A program made the position numbers and the translations under genes. The notes beneath the pieces were generated by a model. The model saw nothing but the letters and a program-made list of their open reading frames with translations, was not told the origin of the DNA and did not search any database. A DNA stretch of 44,156 nt from Alphaproteobacteria bacterium. Lineage in GTDB: Bacteria; Pseudomonadota; Alphaproteobacteria; UBA6615. Shown one piece after another: positions 1 through 7,957 of the stretch. The stretch is taken from contig QIGO01000009.1 in the NCBI GenBank assembly GCA_003230015.1, positions 1-44,156 of the forward strand, in the 5' to 3' direction. Each line of letters starts with the position of its first letter. Position 1 is the first letter of the stretch.

Positions 1-237
1 GCGCTAAACCGGCAGCGCCGGGTCAGACAGGACAATCACAGCAAGGGCCAGCGCCCACAACAGCACAGTCATCAAGAACGTAAAGTCCGTTCGATGCCAA
101 CTTATGGCGAAGTATGTGGATGCGTTACGCTCGCGACATCATTATCCGTGAGAACGACGCGTGCCCGTGATACTGATCACAGTCTAGCGTTCTTTCCGGC
201 GCTAATGTGCTCCTACTTGGACCCTTCCGGCCGCGCT
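1..237. other. left edge, no supported gene
   Basis: No convincing gene lies here. The minus strand has a hydrophobic 22-codon frame that starts with ATG at 73 and stops near position 6. It is too short to call and has no ribosome binding site I trust. The plus strand has only a short arginine-rich frame that runs into the acetyltransferase antisense. Confidence 0.5.
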
Positions 238-876
238 TTAACTGCGGTTTTGAATACCGAATGGGATGATCTTACGCAGGTTCGGGCGCTCCGTCACATT
301 GCCCTCTCGTACTGAATAATGGCGCTCACAGGCGAGGCAAGCCAGGTCAATATGGAGGATCGGAAAATTGCCGTCAAAGCGGAGCAATGGCTCGCCACAG
401 CGGCAAACAAATCCGGCAAGGCCCGCCGGGCTGCCAATGACAATGTGGTGGGCGGCAATGTTGCGGGTGACGACCGCACCCATGCCGATCATCGCATGTT
501 CGCCGATTTCGAGATCGCAGCCGATCACGGCGCGGGCCCCAATGCTCGCACCCGTATGCACCCGTGTCGGGCGCAGACGGCCGTCGGCACCAACCGGAGC
601 GCCGGCGCGGGGATAACGATGATTGGTGAAGACAACGCCGGGAGCGATGAGGACTTCCGAGTCAATGGCAACACCGGCACAGAGATGACCGTGGGATCCG
701 ATCTCAACCCGGTCGGCCACACGGACCGCGCCAGCGATGGTGCAATGTTCCGCGACGATACAGTCGCGGCCGATGTCGGCGGGCGCCTGTATATAAACAC
801 CGCCGGAGATTATCGTGCCGGAGCCGACAACCGCACCGGGCTCTATAGAGGCGGTCGGGTGAATAGACAGATCCAT
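238..876 (-). CDS. hexapeptide-repeat sugar N-acetyltransferase, WbpD/WlbB-like
   Basis: A 212-residue left-handed beta-helix acyltransferase. Imperfect hexapeptide repeats (I/V-G-x-x-A/C-x-I) run from about residue 5 to 150, and the segment VVFTNHRYPR at 81-90 is typical of WbpD/WlbB-type enzymes. These move acetyl from acetyl-CoA to an amino group of a nucleotide sugar in the cytosol. The C-terminal tail has four cysteines (158, 160, 180, 183) spaced like a small zinc site, which is not part of the basic fold. The ATG at 876 follows an AGGA motif about 11 bases upstream. It lies 240 bp downstream of the SDR gene on the same strand. The family is clear, but the exact sugar substrate is inferred; serine acetyltransferase-like or O-acetyltransferase activity is possible. 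Confidence 0.8.
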   Translation of the reverse strand: MDLSIHPTASIEPGAVVGSGTIISGGVYIQAPADIGRDCIVAEHCTIAGAVRVADRVEIGSHGHLCAGVAIDSEVLIAPGVVFTNHRYPRAGAPVGADGRLRPTRVHTGASIGARAVIGCDLEIGEHAMIGMGAVVTRNIAAHHIVIGSPAGLAGFVCRCGEPLLRFDGNFPILHIDLACLACERHYSVREGNVTERPNLRKIIPFGIQNRS

Positions 877-1116
877 GTTTTTTTGGTCCTAAGTATCGGG
901 TGCACCGACATGGCTTTCACCAAGCCCGGCACAGATAAAACGCTCATTTTCTTGATTTCTAATATCTATCTAATCTTGCTGCGCGGTGATTGCTTGGTTC
1001 ACCAGAGAATATTGAACCACGGCAATGACACGGTCAAAATGTCATAAGTACTCACTCAAAGATGGATCCTGGATATGCCATTTGACCGCCATCATTGGGC
1101 AATGCCGGCGCAAGGA

Positions 1117-1827
1117 TCATCGGAGGTAGGAACCGCCATTGAGGTCAATACAGGCGCCGTTAAGGCTGCGCCAGTGGGGCTGAGTGATTGCATGGATCTG
1201 GGCGGCGAGATCACCGATCCGGACAAAATCACCGGTGGGGGTCTGGGCTTGGTGGTTGGCACGCGTCTCAGGCGCCATGTCGTGATACATGGCCGTGTCG
1301 GCAATCAGAGCCGGTGCTATGGCGTTGATCCTGGTCTGGGGTCCCAGCGCCCTGGCCATGGATTTGACAAAAGGCAAGACGGCACCCTTGGCGGCGGCGT
1401 AAAAGGGGTCATAACTGCCACGCTGACCGGCAACAGAGGCCATGAATACAATATTCGACCCCTCACCCAGATGAGGCAGCAGCTGTTGGAGGAGCAGTGC
1501 CGGGCCGGTGAAGTTGACGGCGAGCACCCGGTCGGCGAGTGCCGGATCGTATGCGGCCAGGTTCTTGCCGGGCAGCAATCCGGAGAGGAGCAAAACCACA
1601 TCCAGCTTGCCCAGAGGCGCGATAACCGTGTTAACCAAGGCGTCGCGTGCGGGCCCGGCGGTGACGTCGAGTTGGGCCCATCCGAGCCTCGGCGCGGTAT
1701 GTTCAGGCCGGTTGGCATTGTAGGTGGCCACGACCCTGTCTCCGGCGGTCAGGAAACGGTCGATGACGGCGGCGCCGATGCTGGAGGAAGCACCGACGAT
1801 CAATATATTGCGCTGCGATGCTGTCAT
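1117..1827 (-). CDS. short-chain dehydrogenase/reductase (SDR)
   Basis: A 236-residue classical SDR. The NAD(P)-binding motif GASSSIG is at 12-18, and the catalytic triad is visible as Ser131, Tyr143 and Lys147 (YAAAK). The C-terminus has the common 'ING..IDLNGG' type ending. Length is normal for the family. It is probably cytosolic and oxidises or reduces a hydroxyl/keto group. Its place beside a sugar acetyltransferase and ManC suggests a sugar or lipid-sugar substrate, but SDR specificity cannot be read from sequence. It faces away from the VanZ-like gene, with about 110 bp between the starts that must hold both promoters. Confidence 0.8.
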   Translation of the reverse strand: MTASQRNILIVGASSSIGAAVIDRFLTAGDRVVATYNANRPEHTAPRLGWAQLDVTAGPARDALVNTVIAPLGKLDVVLLLSGLLPGKNLAAYDPALADRVLAVNFTGPALLLQQLLPHLGEGSNIVFMASVAGQRGSYDPFYAAAKGAVLPFVKSMARALGPQTRINAIAPALIADTAMYHDMAPETRANHQAQTPTGDFVRIGDLAAQIHAITQPHWRSLNGACIDLNGGSYLR

Positions 1828-1938
1828 ATGGTTCGACTATACCGTTGGCTTGCTGCCGCAAACACAGCGCGTGTGATCCACACAATGCCGCAAAGTCGAT
1901 ATGCCAATTGATCTATTGTGCCGGCGGGAGTGGCACGG

Positions 1939-3108
1939 GTGAGCCTACCAAAGGGGCGCTGGCTGGTGCTGCTGTTCGCCGCCCTGCTGATGGGTAGCGT
2001 TGGGCTGGCGCAGACGAGGTTTACCTTCGGTAGCGAGATATTGCTGTCCAACCTGGATTTTCGATCCGGGCTCGTCGGGTGGGCCGTGCGGCCCGCCGGC
2101 AGTCAAGTGAGCGCCCAGGGTGGCGTAATGACGCTGGAGCAGCCCGATACTGATCAATTTATCGTGGTTTCGCGCCGATTGGCCGACGTTCAGCGCTTTG
2201 ACTATCTGCGGCTCAGCGCCGAAATCAAGCCGGAGGGTGCTGCCCAAGGCGCGTTGTTCTGGCAGAAAGCGCGTGTCGTGCTGGTGGGCCGCGACGCAGA
2301 TGGGAAGGCGATGATCCAGTACAGCCATGTGCTGGCGGCGCGAGAGGGGAGCGGCGACTGGCGCGACTATCAGGCGGTGTTCAAGATATTGCCCGGTATG
2401 GCGGAAATGCAGTTGTCGGTGGAACTGCCCGGGGTCGCCGGGCGCGTTAGTGTCCGCAATCTCGACCTTAGGGCGGCAGAGCAAGCCGGCTGGTACAGCG
2501 CCACCGGCCTGCTGGTGATCGCCGGGTGGGCCGCCGCGGCGCTGTGGGGAAGCCGACGCCTGCTGGCCGGACGGGGCGGCGCGGGTTGGCGGCAGCCGGT
2601 GCTGGCCCTGTTGCTGGCGCTGTCGCTGGTGCAAGTGATACCGCAACTGGGTGCCAATCGCTTTGCGCCGCTGACGCCGCTGGGTTTTGTCGATCTCTCC
2701 GGTGATGTCACAGCGACCGGTTCGCAGGAACGGCCGGAACCGATGCCGGGAGAAGACGGTCAGGAAGGTTTGGCGCCAACAGCAGGCGAACGCGAGAGCC
2801 ATGGCGGCGGACCGTTTCATGATGCGGTCGAGGCTGTGCGGTTTGGCCAAAAGCCGCTCGACCTGTTCGGTCATTTGGCCGGGTTCGCGCTGCTGACCCT
2901 CGCCTGCCTTTGGGTTTCGAGGGCGCGGCCCTGGACGGTTTTGCCCTATGTAATGGGCACGGCGCTGGCGGGTGAAGTGGCGCAGTGGTCCGTGCAAGGG
3001 CAATTCACGGGTGCGGATCTGGTCGAGCTGTTGGCCGATTTCGCCGGTGTGGCGTTGGTTTGTCTTAGCCTTGCCACCCTGGATCGACGGTTATCGCGAG
3101 CAGCGTGA
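1939..3108 (+). CDS. VanZ-like membrane protein with N-terminal jelly-roll domain
   Basis: About 389 residues. One N-terminal membrane segment is followed by a soluble stretch that opens with 'SNLDFRSGLVGW', the style of CBM4/9-type jelly-roll domains. Two more membrane segments follow, then a low-complexity Gly/Glu linker. The C-terminus is VanZ-like, with 'DLFGHLAGFALL' and 'GEVAQW...GADLVELLADFAGV'. VanZ-family proteins are common in capsule and exopolysaccharide loci, and their biochemical role is not established. I chose the GTG at 1939 because GGGAG lies 8 bases upstream; GTG at 1918 would add seven residues but has no such site. The 3' end overlaps the convergent manC gene by 44 bp. 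Confidence 0.7.
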   Translation: MSLPKGRWLVLLFAALLMGSVGLAQTRFTFGSEILLSNLDFRSGLVGWAVRPAGSQVSAQGGVMTLEQPDTDQFIVVSRRLADVQRFDYLRLSAEIKPEGAAQGALFWQKARVVLVGRDADGKAMIQYSHVLAAREGSGDWRDYQAVFKILPGMAEMQLSVELPGVAGRVSVRNLDLRAAEQAGWYSATGLLVIAGWAAAALWGSRRLLAGRGGAGWRQPVLALLLALSLVQVIPQLGANRFAPLTPLGFVDLSGDVTATGSQERPEPMPGEDGQEGLAPTAGERESHGGGPFHDAVEAVRFGQKPLDLFGHLAGFALLTLACLWVSRARPWTVLPYVMGTALAGEVAQWSVQGQFTGADLVELLADFAGVALVCLSLATLDRRLSRAA

Positions 3109-4450
3109 CCGGCTGGGATCCGGCCTCGATGACAACGGCTTGCCCGGCGGCGGCGGTGGCCGTTGCGCCCGCCGTCAGGCGATGGCGCTGACCAGCCACC
3201 AAGATCGACACCGACCCGGAAACGGCTGTCCACTGGGTCGACTGGCCGCCCCAATCACCCGGAACCTGGAGAGTGGCCAGAGGTTTTAGAATAAACTCAT
3301 GGAGGGCGTAACCAGGGGCTTCTCTAAGGGGTTCTCGCGAGCCCCAAGCAAAATCATGGCGCAAGGGAGCCTGGGCCTCCGGCCGGGCATGCTGCTGGAG
3401 GTTTGAGACAAGTTCGCGGATCGACTGATGGTCGTGGAGATTGGCAACCAAAATCGCGTCGCCGGTATCGATCACGGCCAAATTTTCGACGCCAGCGGCG
3501 GCAAGCAGTCTACCTTTAGACCGGAAATAGCTGTGGGCCGATCCGGCTACCATAACATCGCCGATGCAGACGTTGCCGTCAGGGTCCTTGGGAGAGATGT
3601 CCCACAGGCTCTGCCACGAGCCGACATCGGACCAGCCCAAATCACAGGGGACGACAGCTATGGCCTGCTCCTTTTCCATAACCGCCTTATCGATGGGTGC
3701 GGCGGGTATGGCGCCATACATATCAGCTTGGACAGTGCATATGTCATCCGCTATGGCAGCGGTGGCGAAGGCCTGACGCGTGGCGGTTTCGATCGCCGGG
3801 GCGTGCCGGCGTAACGCGGTAAGAAATGTGCGGGCGTCCATGACGAACATGCCGCTATTCCACAAGTAATTGCCGCTGTCGACATATTGCGCCGCCACTG
3901 CCATGGTCGGTTTTTCGACAAATTCTTCGACGTCATGGGCGGCGGAAATCCGCGGCAGCGGGGCGCCGGTCCGGATGTAACCAAGGCCCGGCTCGGGACG
4001 GTCGGGACGGATGCCAAAAGTCACCAGGCGGCCGGCCCGGGCGGCGGCCACGGCAGTCTCGAGAGCCTGGGAAAGTGCTACCTCGTCGTTGATGACATGG
4101 TCGGAGGGCAAGACCCAAAGGATGCCGCCATCGAGATGCCGCTCGACATAGAGGGCAGCGAAGGCGATTGCCGCGGCGGTGTTTCGGCCCGAGGGCTCAA
4201 GCAGCATATGATGGCGGGCCGGCAACGCCAGGGCGCCGATCTGGCTGGCCAGAGTTTCGCGCAAAACGTCTTGGGTAACCGACAAGAAATTGGTGGCGCG
4301 ACTGGCGGTCAGGGCGCGGCGGGCGGTTTCCTGAACCAGGGTGAACTCACCGCCGATGTCGTGAAATTGCTTGGGGAAGCGCTGCCGGCTAACCGGCCAA
4401 AGACGGGTCCCGGATCCGCCGCACAGGATGACCGGAACAATATGAGCCAT
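3065..4450 (-). CDS. manC: mannose-1-phosphate guanylyltransferase with degenerate isomerase domain
   Basis: A 461-residue ManC/AlgA-type enzyme that makes GDP-mannose from GTP and mannose-1-phosphate in the cytosol. The nucleotidyltransferase signature GGSGTRLWPVSR is at 11-22 and FVEKP at 177-181. The C-terminal cupin that normally carries phosphomannose isomerase activity spans about 360-461 but has lost its metal ligands. Where the family has a His-rich H-x-H-x-x-x-E-H segment, this protein has PGDWGGQSTQW (397-407). The later His is absent, and the usual acidic end is missing. It is therefore probably a guanylyltransferase only. The ATG at 4450 is preceded by GGGAG; an upstream in-frame start at 4522 lacks family similarity. 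It is followed upstream by the wzc-like gene on the same strand and overlaps the VanZ-like gene tail to tail. Confidence 0.88.
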   Translation of the reverse strand: MAHIVPVILCGGSGTRLWPVSRQRFPKQFHDIGGEFTLVQETARRALTASRATNFLSVTQDVLRETLASQIGALALPARHHMLLEPSGRNTAAAIAFAALYVERHLDGGILWVLPSDHVINDEVALSQALETAVAAARAGRLVTFGIRPDRPEPGLGYIRTGAPLPRISAAHDVEEFVEKPTMAVAAQYVDSGNYLWNSGMFVMDARTFLTALRRHAPAIETATRQAFATAAIADDICTVQADMYGAIPAAPIDKAVMEKEQAIAVVPCDLGWSDVGSWQSLWDISPKDPDGNVCIGDVMVAGSAHSYFRSKGRLLAAAGVENLAVIDTGDAILVANLHDHQSIRELVSNLQQHARPEAQAPLRHDFAWGSREPLREAPGYALHEFILKPLATLQVPGDWGGQSTQWTAVSGSVSILVAGQRHRLTAGATATAAAGQAVVIEAGSQPVTLLAITVDPGWQG

Positions 4451-4530
4451 GCGTTCTCCCGCCCGGAGGCGTCGGGTAACAGACGAATGGGCGCGACCGG
4501 CGGTCGCGCCCCGCGCCAACAAGTCGTCGA

Positions 4531-6855
4531 TTATTGTGTGTAATACTTACTGAACTGTTTTGTATAGAGCATTGAGTCGCCGTAGCGATAGCTGCTGTTC
4601 TTGCTGACATTAACATTGTTCAGCACCACACCGGCGATGTTCGCACCGGCCTCAGCGATCTGCTTGACCGTGGCACCGATCGCCTCGCGCTGGGTATCGT
4701 GCCATTTGGCGACGATCACTGTCTGGTCGGCGCGAGACGCCAGCATCAGGCCGTCGGATACGGCCAGGATGGGCGGGGCATCGATGAGGATAATGTCATA
4801 GCGCTCACGCAATTCCGCCAGGACCTCGCTGAAGCGGGGCGACTCCAACAGGTTCATGGGGCGGACGAAGTCGGTGCCGGCCTTGATGAAATGCAAACCG
4901 GAACGGGGATCTTCCTCCAAGACGTCGTTTACTTCGTCATTGTCAAGAAGCAGCTGCATCAAGCCGCGGCCGTTGGTGCTGGCGCCCAAAGCCTTGTGCA
5001 AACGCGGGCGGCGGAAGTCGCAGTCGATGACGACAACCCGGCGGCCCATGGCGGCCACAACGCGGCCGAGGGCGACCACGACCGTGGTCTTGCCTTCACC
5101 GGGCATGGCGGAGGTGAAGACGATGCTGGACTTCTTCGGATCGCCCTCCTGCAACAAGACCGTGGTGTAAAGGCGGCGCAAGGATTCAGCGTAGTGAGAC
5201 AATGGATTGTCCAGAACAACCTCTTCCAAAACCCGCTTGAAACCAGGGACGCTGCGAACCTCGGGGATCAAGCCGAGACCCGGCACGCCGAGCGACTTCT
5301 CGATCTCCTCGCTGCTGCGGAAACCACCCTCCAAACGCTCCAGGATAAAGGCGAGGCCCAGAGAAAAGGCCAAAGCAAAGCCGAGTGAGACAACGGCCAT
5401 CAACTTGCGGTTCGGGTATGAGGCGACCGAGGGTACCTCGGCAGGCGAAATGATGCGCGCGTTGGCTTGGCCGGCGTCGGTATATTCCGCAATATTGAAT
5501 TTCTCGAGGAAGTTCTGGAGCAGCAGGCGGTCGGCGTCAGCGACACTCTTGAGGGTGGCGAGTTGCACCAGGGCCCCGGACTGCCGGGCGCTATCGCTGT
5601 CGAGGGAGTCGAGGGTGCGGGTAAGCTCAGTGACACGGCGGCTGGCAATGCGCTGCTGGTTGCGCGTGCCCTCCAAGATGACGCCGATCTCGGCCGACAT
5701 CTGGCGGTCGATGGCTTCGAGTTCGGCCGCCAAATTGACCATGACCGGGTGGAGGGGGCCAAATTCAGCCGCTCCCTGGGCCTGGCGCTGGCGGATATCG
5801 GCGGCCTGCGCATTCAACAGCTGGACGGTGGAGGAAGAGATAATGTCGGGTAATGCAGAGACACCGATGGGACTGTTGCTGGCACGCTCAATCACAGCGA
5901 CTTTGGCTTGGGCTTCGGCCAGGTCAGAACGCGCGATGGCGAGTTGGCCGTTGATGGCGGTGATTTGCTGACGAATGACGGTGCCGCCACCGTCGGCCGC
6001 GGTTTCGACAATGCCGTTGGCACTGCGCCACTCCTCAACAGAGCGCTCGGAGGACGCAACTTGATCGCGCAACTGGGATATACGGTTGTTGAGCCAGGTC
6101 GTGGCGCCCTGGATGGCCTCAAACCGGGATTCAAGCTCATCAACGATGTAGAGTTCGGCCACCGTGTTGGCCGCCAGAGCGGCAAGCAGCCTATCCTCGG
6201 ACTCAAAAGTTATGTCGACAACCCGACTGCGGCCGGCAGTGGAAATGTTGATTGCCCTGAGGAACTGGCTGACCAAACGGGCGCGGCGGTCGGCCTCGCT
6301 CTCGAAAATTACTTCTGCCGGTTTGGGGGCTAGGAAGGGAATCGCATCAACAACGGCGACCGGCAAGATCGAACTGAGGGAGAAACCAGCGCCGGCTTCT
6401 TCGCCGGCGTATTCGCGATGGCTCCAAAGCTCCAACTTCTCCACGACACGGCCAGCAAGACGCCGGGAGCGCATGATTTCGATCTGGCTCTGGATCGCCT
6501 CAGCGTCGACCGAGAAGCCGGCCACAAGATCGCTGACATCGAAGGCGGCACGGGCGCTGGGCTCAATGAGTAACGAGGCGGTGGCGTTGAAGCGCTCGGT
6601 GAGGGACATGATGCCAACCAACGCGCCGGCGAAAATGGCCGTGGTTAATCCGCCGATGAGCCATTTGCGGCGCCTGACGATGGCAATGAGCTCGGGAAGC
6701 TCAATACCGGCATTGGCTTTGGCAGACTCGGCCCGCCGGAGGTTCGGCAGCAGAGACAACGACTTCATCGTGGTCACGGTACGGCTCTCCTGAATATCAC
6801 TTGAAATATCTCCCTGCCCGGAGAAATCCGAACCGGTTTGGGAGGGGACTGTCAT
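4531..6855 (-). CDS. Wzc-like polysaccharide co-polymerase and tyrosine autokinase
   Basis: 774 residues. The N-terminal Wzz domain has a membrane segment near residues 55-75 and a long periplasmic coiled region. A second membrane segment lies near 480-505. The cytoplasmic BY-kinase domain has Walker A (AMPGEGKTT, about 583-591), Walker A' (VVIDCD, about 608-613) and Walker B (ILIDAPP, about 689-695). The tail is tyrosine-rich (about 756, 758, 764, 771, 772), the usual autophosphorylation cluster. It controls chain length and export in Wzx/Wzy systems together with Wza. The start at 6855 is two bases after the stop of the Wza-like gene, so the two are co-transcribed. No partner phosphatase (Wzb) is present in the window. 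Confidence 0.92.
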   Translation of the reverse strand: MTVPSQTGSDFSGQGDISSDIQESRTVTTMKSLSLLPNLRRAESAKANAGIELPELIAIVRRRKWLIGGLTTAIFAGALVGIMSLTERFNATASLLIEPSARAAFDVSDLVAGFSVDAEAIQSQIEIMRSRRLAGRVVEKLELWSHREYAGEEAGAGFSLSSILPVAVVDAIPFLAPKPAEVIFESEADRRARLVSQFLRAINISTAGRSRVVDITFESEDRLLAALAANTVAELYIVDELESRFEAIQGATTWLNNRISQLRDQVASSERSVEEWRSANGIVETAADGGGTVIRQQITAINGQLAIARSDLAEAQAKVAVIERASNSPIGVSALPDIISSSTVQLLNAQAADIRQRQAQGAAEFGPLHPVMVNLAAELEAIDRQMSAEIGVILEGTRNQQRIASRRVTELTRTLDSLDSDSARQSGALVQLATLKSVADADRLLLQNFLEKFNIAEYTDAGQANARIISPAEVPSVASYPNRKLMAVVSLGFALAFSLGLAFILERLEGGFRSSEEIEKSLGVPGLGLIPEVRSVPGFKRVLEEVVLDNPLSHYAESLRRLYTTVLLQEGDPKKSSIVFTSAMPGEGKTTVVVALGRVVAAMGRRVVVIDCDFRRPRLHKALGASTNGRGLMQLLLDNDEVNDVLEEDPRSGLHFIKAGTDFVRPMNLLESPRFSEVLAELRERYDIILIDAPPILAVSDGLMLASRADQTVIVAKWHDTQREAIGATVKQIAEAGANIAGVVLNNVNVSKNSSYRYGDSMLYTKQFSKYYTQ

Positions 6856-6857
6856 AA

Positions 6858-7460
6858 CTACCGGCGTATGCGATTGGCCGGGATTTCAATAATATCGCCC
6901 GGGTAAATGAAATCGTTCACGCTCGCGATCTCCTTCGCGCGATTGGCGCTGGTCGCTCGGATTACAAACGGCTGCTTGGTGAGAATGGCTTCGGCCGAGT
7001 AGTCACCGGCCGCGGCGATGGCGTCAATCACGCGCATGCCCGGTTGGTACTCAAGATTGCCCGGGCTGTTGACACCACCGATGACAGAAACCGGACGGTA
7101 TCTTATAACACTGACGGATACTTTTGGATCCTGAAGGTAGCCACCCTTGAGGACCTGGATAATTTCAGCCTCGATCTGTTGGACCGTGCTGCCGCCGGCA
7201 GTCACGGTACCGACCAGGGGTACCGAAATTATTCCATCCACCGGGATAATATACTCGCCTGACAAATCAGGCTGATTAAATACAATAACTTGGATTTGAT
7301 CACCGTTTTGGACGGGAAATTGACGCCCCGGACGCGCCGGCTGTTCAACCGTCAAAACGGGCGCAGAGTTAGGTAGGACCGACGGCCGCTGAACACAGGC
7401 GGCCAGACCCAGAACCAATACCGCCAATACGGCAAGACGACGTAATATCTTGGACTTCAT
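6858..7460 (-). CDS. Wza-like polysaccharide export outer-membrane lipoprotein
   Basis: 200 residues from ATG 7460, which has GGAGAGGG about 10 bases upstream. A GTG at 7493 is in frame but poorly placed. The signal peptide ends in a lipobox (LGLAAC, Cys22). The mature part has the polysaccharide export domain (GDQIQVIVFNQPDLSG) followed by one SLBB-like repeat (SVIGGVNSPGNLEYQPGM). It is short compared with E. coli Wza and resembles the compact GumB/ExoF-type exporters. It should form the outer-membrane channel for the polymer. It is the first gene of the run wza-wzc-manC, whose promoter must lie in the 497-bp divergent gap to the flippase gene. Confidence 0.9.
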   Translation of the reverse strand: MKSKILRRLAVLAVLVLGLAACVQRPSVLPNSAPVLTVEQPARPGRQFPVQNGDQIQVIVFNQPDLSGEYIIPVDGIISVPLVGTVTAGGSTVQQIEAEIIQVLKGGYLQDPKVSVSVIRYRPVSVIGGVNSPGNLEYQPGMRVIDAIAAAGDYSAEAILTKQPFVIRATSANRAKEIASVNDFIYPGDIIEIPANRIRR

Positions 7461-7957
7461 GGGGCAAATTCCCTCTCCGGCGATCACATCCACGCCAACT
7501 AACTAAATGACTCGGGGTCGTTTCCCTCTGCCCGCGCTAATATCCGCGGACCACCGCGTTCGTGGCAAGTCTCCGGGAATTATGAGGCCACTTCAGCGGC
7601 TCATCTAGCCTCTCAGAAGTAGGGTCTCTCAGCAAAAAGGGGTAAACTCGTTGGGGCATTTTGGATATCGGCGGGGCTGGCCCCGGAAATCCGCGATTTG
7701 CCACCCGAAGCCCTAGCGCCCACCAGGGAAGGATTTGTTAAAATCGCCCAGAGGTCCAGCGCTATTGCGGTGTAGGTCACCACGACAGGGCGGTGACGCC
7801 GGGTACCGATCGGGCGCAGCGTCGAATAGCCAAGGCAATACTCCATCTTAGGCAAGGCCGTTGGCGGTGTTTGCGTGATAGTTTCGCGGCTTGCTCGATG
7901 GCACGGCAGGCGGCAGGAGCCGGCTGTTGGCGCCCGGTGTTTTTCTCGTGTGGCTTA
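7461..7957. other. divergent intergenic region between wza-like and wzx-like genes
   Basis: 497 bp that must hold promoters for both the wza-wzc-manC run and the wzx run. I see a short perfect hairpin (GGGGC-TG-GCCCC, 7673-7684). I found no JUMPstart/ops element and no promoter I would defend. An 80-codon minus-strand frame at 7613-7855 has no recognisable features. If the flippase used a start further upstream (ATG 7898 is also in frame), the gap would be shorter. Confidence 0.5.

Noticed and set aside
319-1047. 242-codon plus-strand frame over the acetyltransferase
   Set aside because: Antisense of a gene with clear hexapeptide repeats; its translation has no family features.
1945-3003. 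352-codon minus-strand frame over the VanZ-like gene
   Set aside because: Composition is Arg/Gln/His-rich, typical of the antisense of a GC-rich gene; the plus-strand protein has recognisable domains.
3887-4543. 218-codon plus-strand frame over manC
   Set aside because: Gly-rich antisense translation; manC motifs on the other strand are unmistakable.
7461-7957. JUMPstart/ops element upstream of the export genes
   Set aside because: No sequence close to the ops core was found in either direction.
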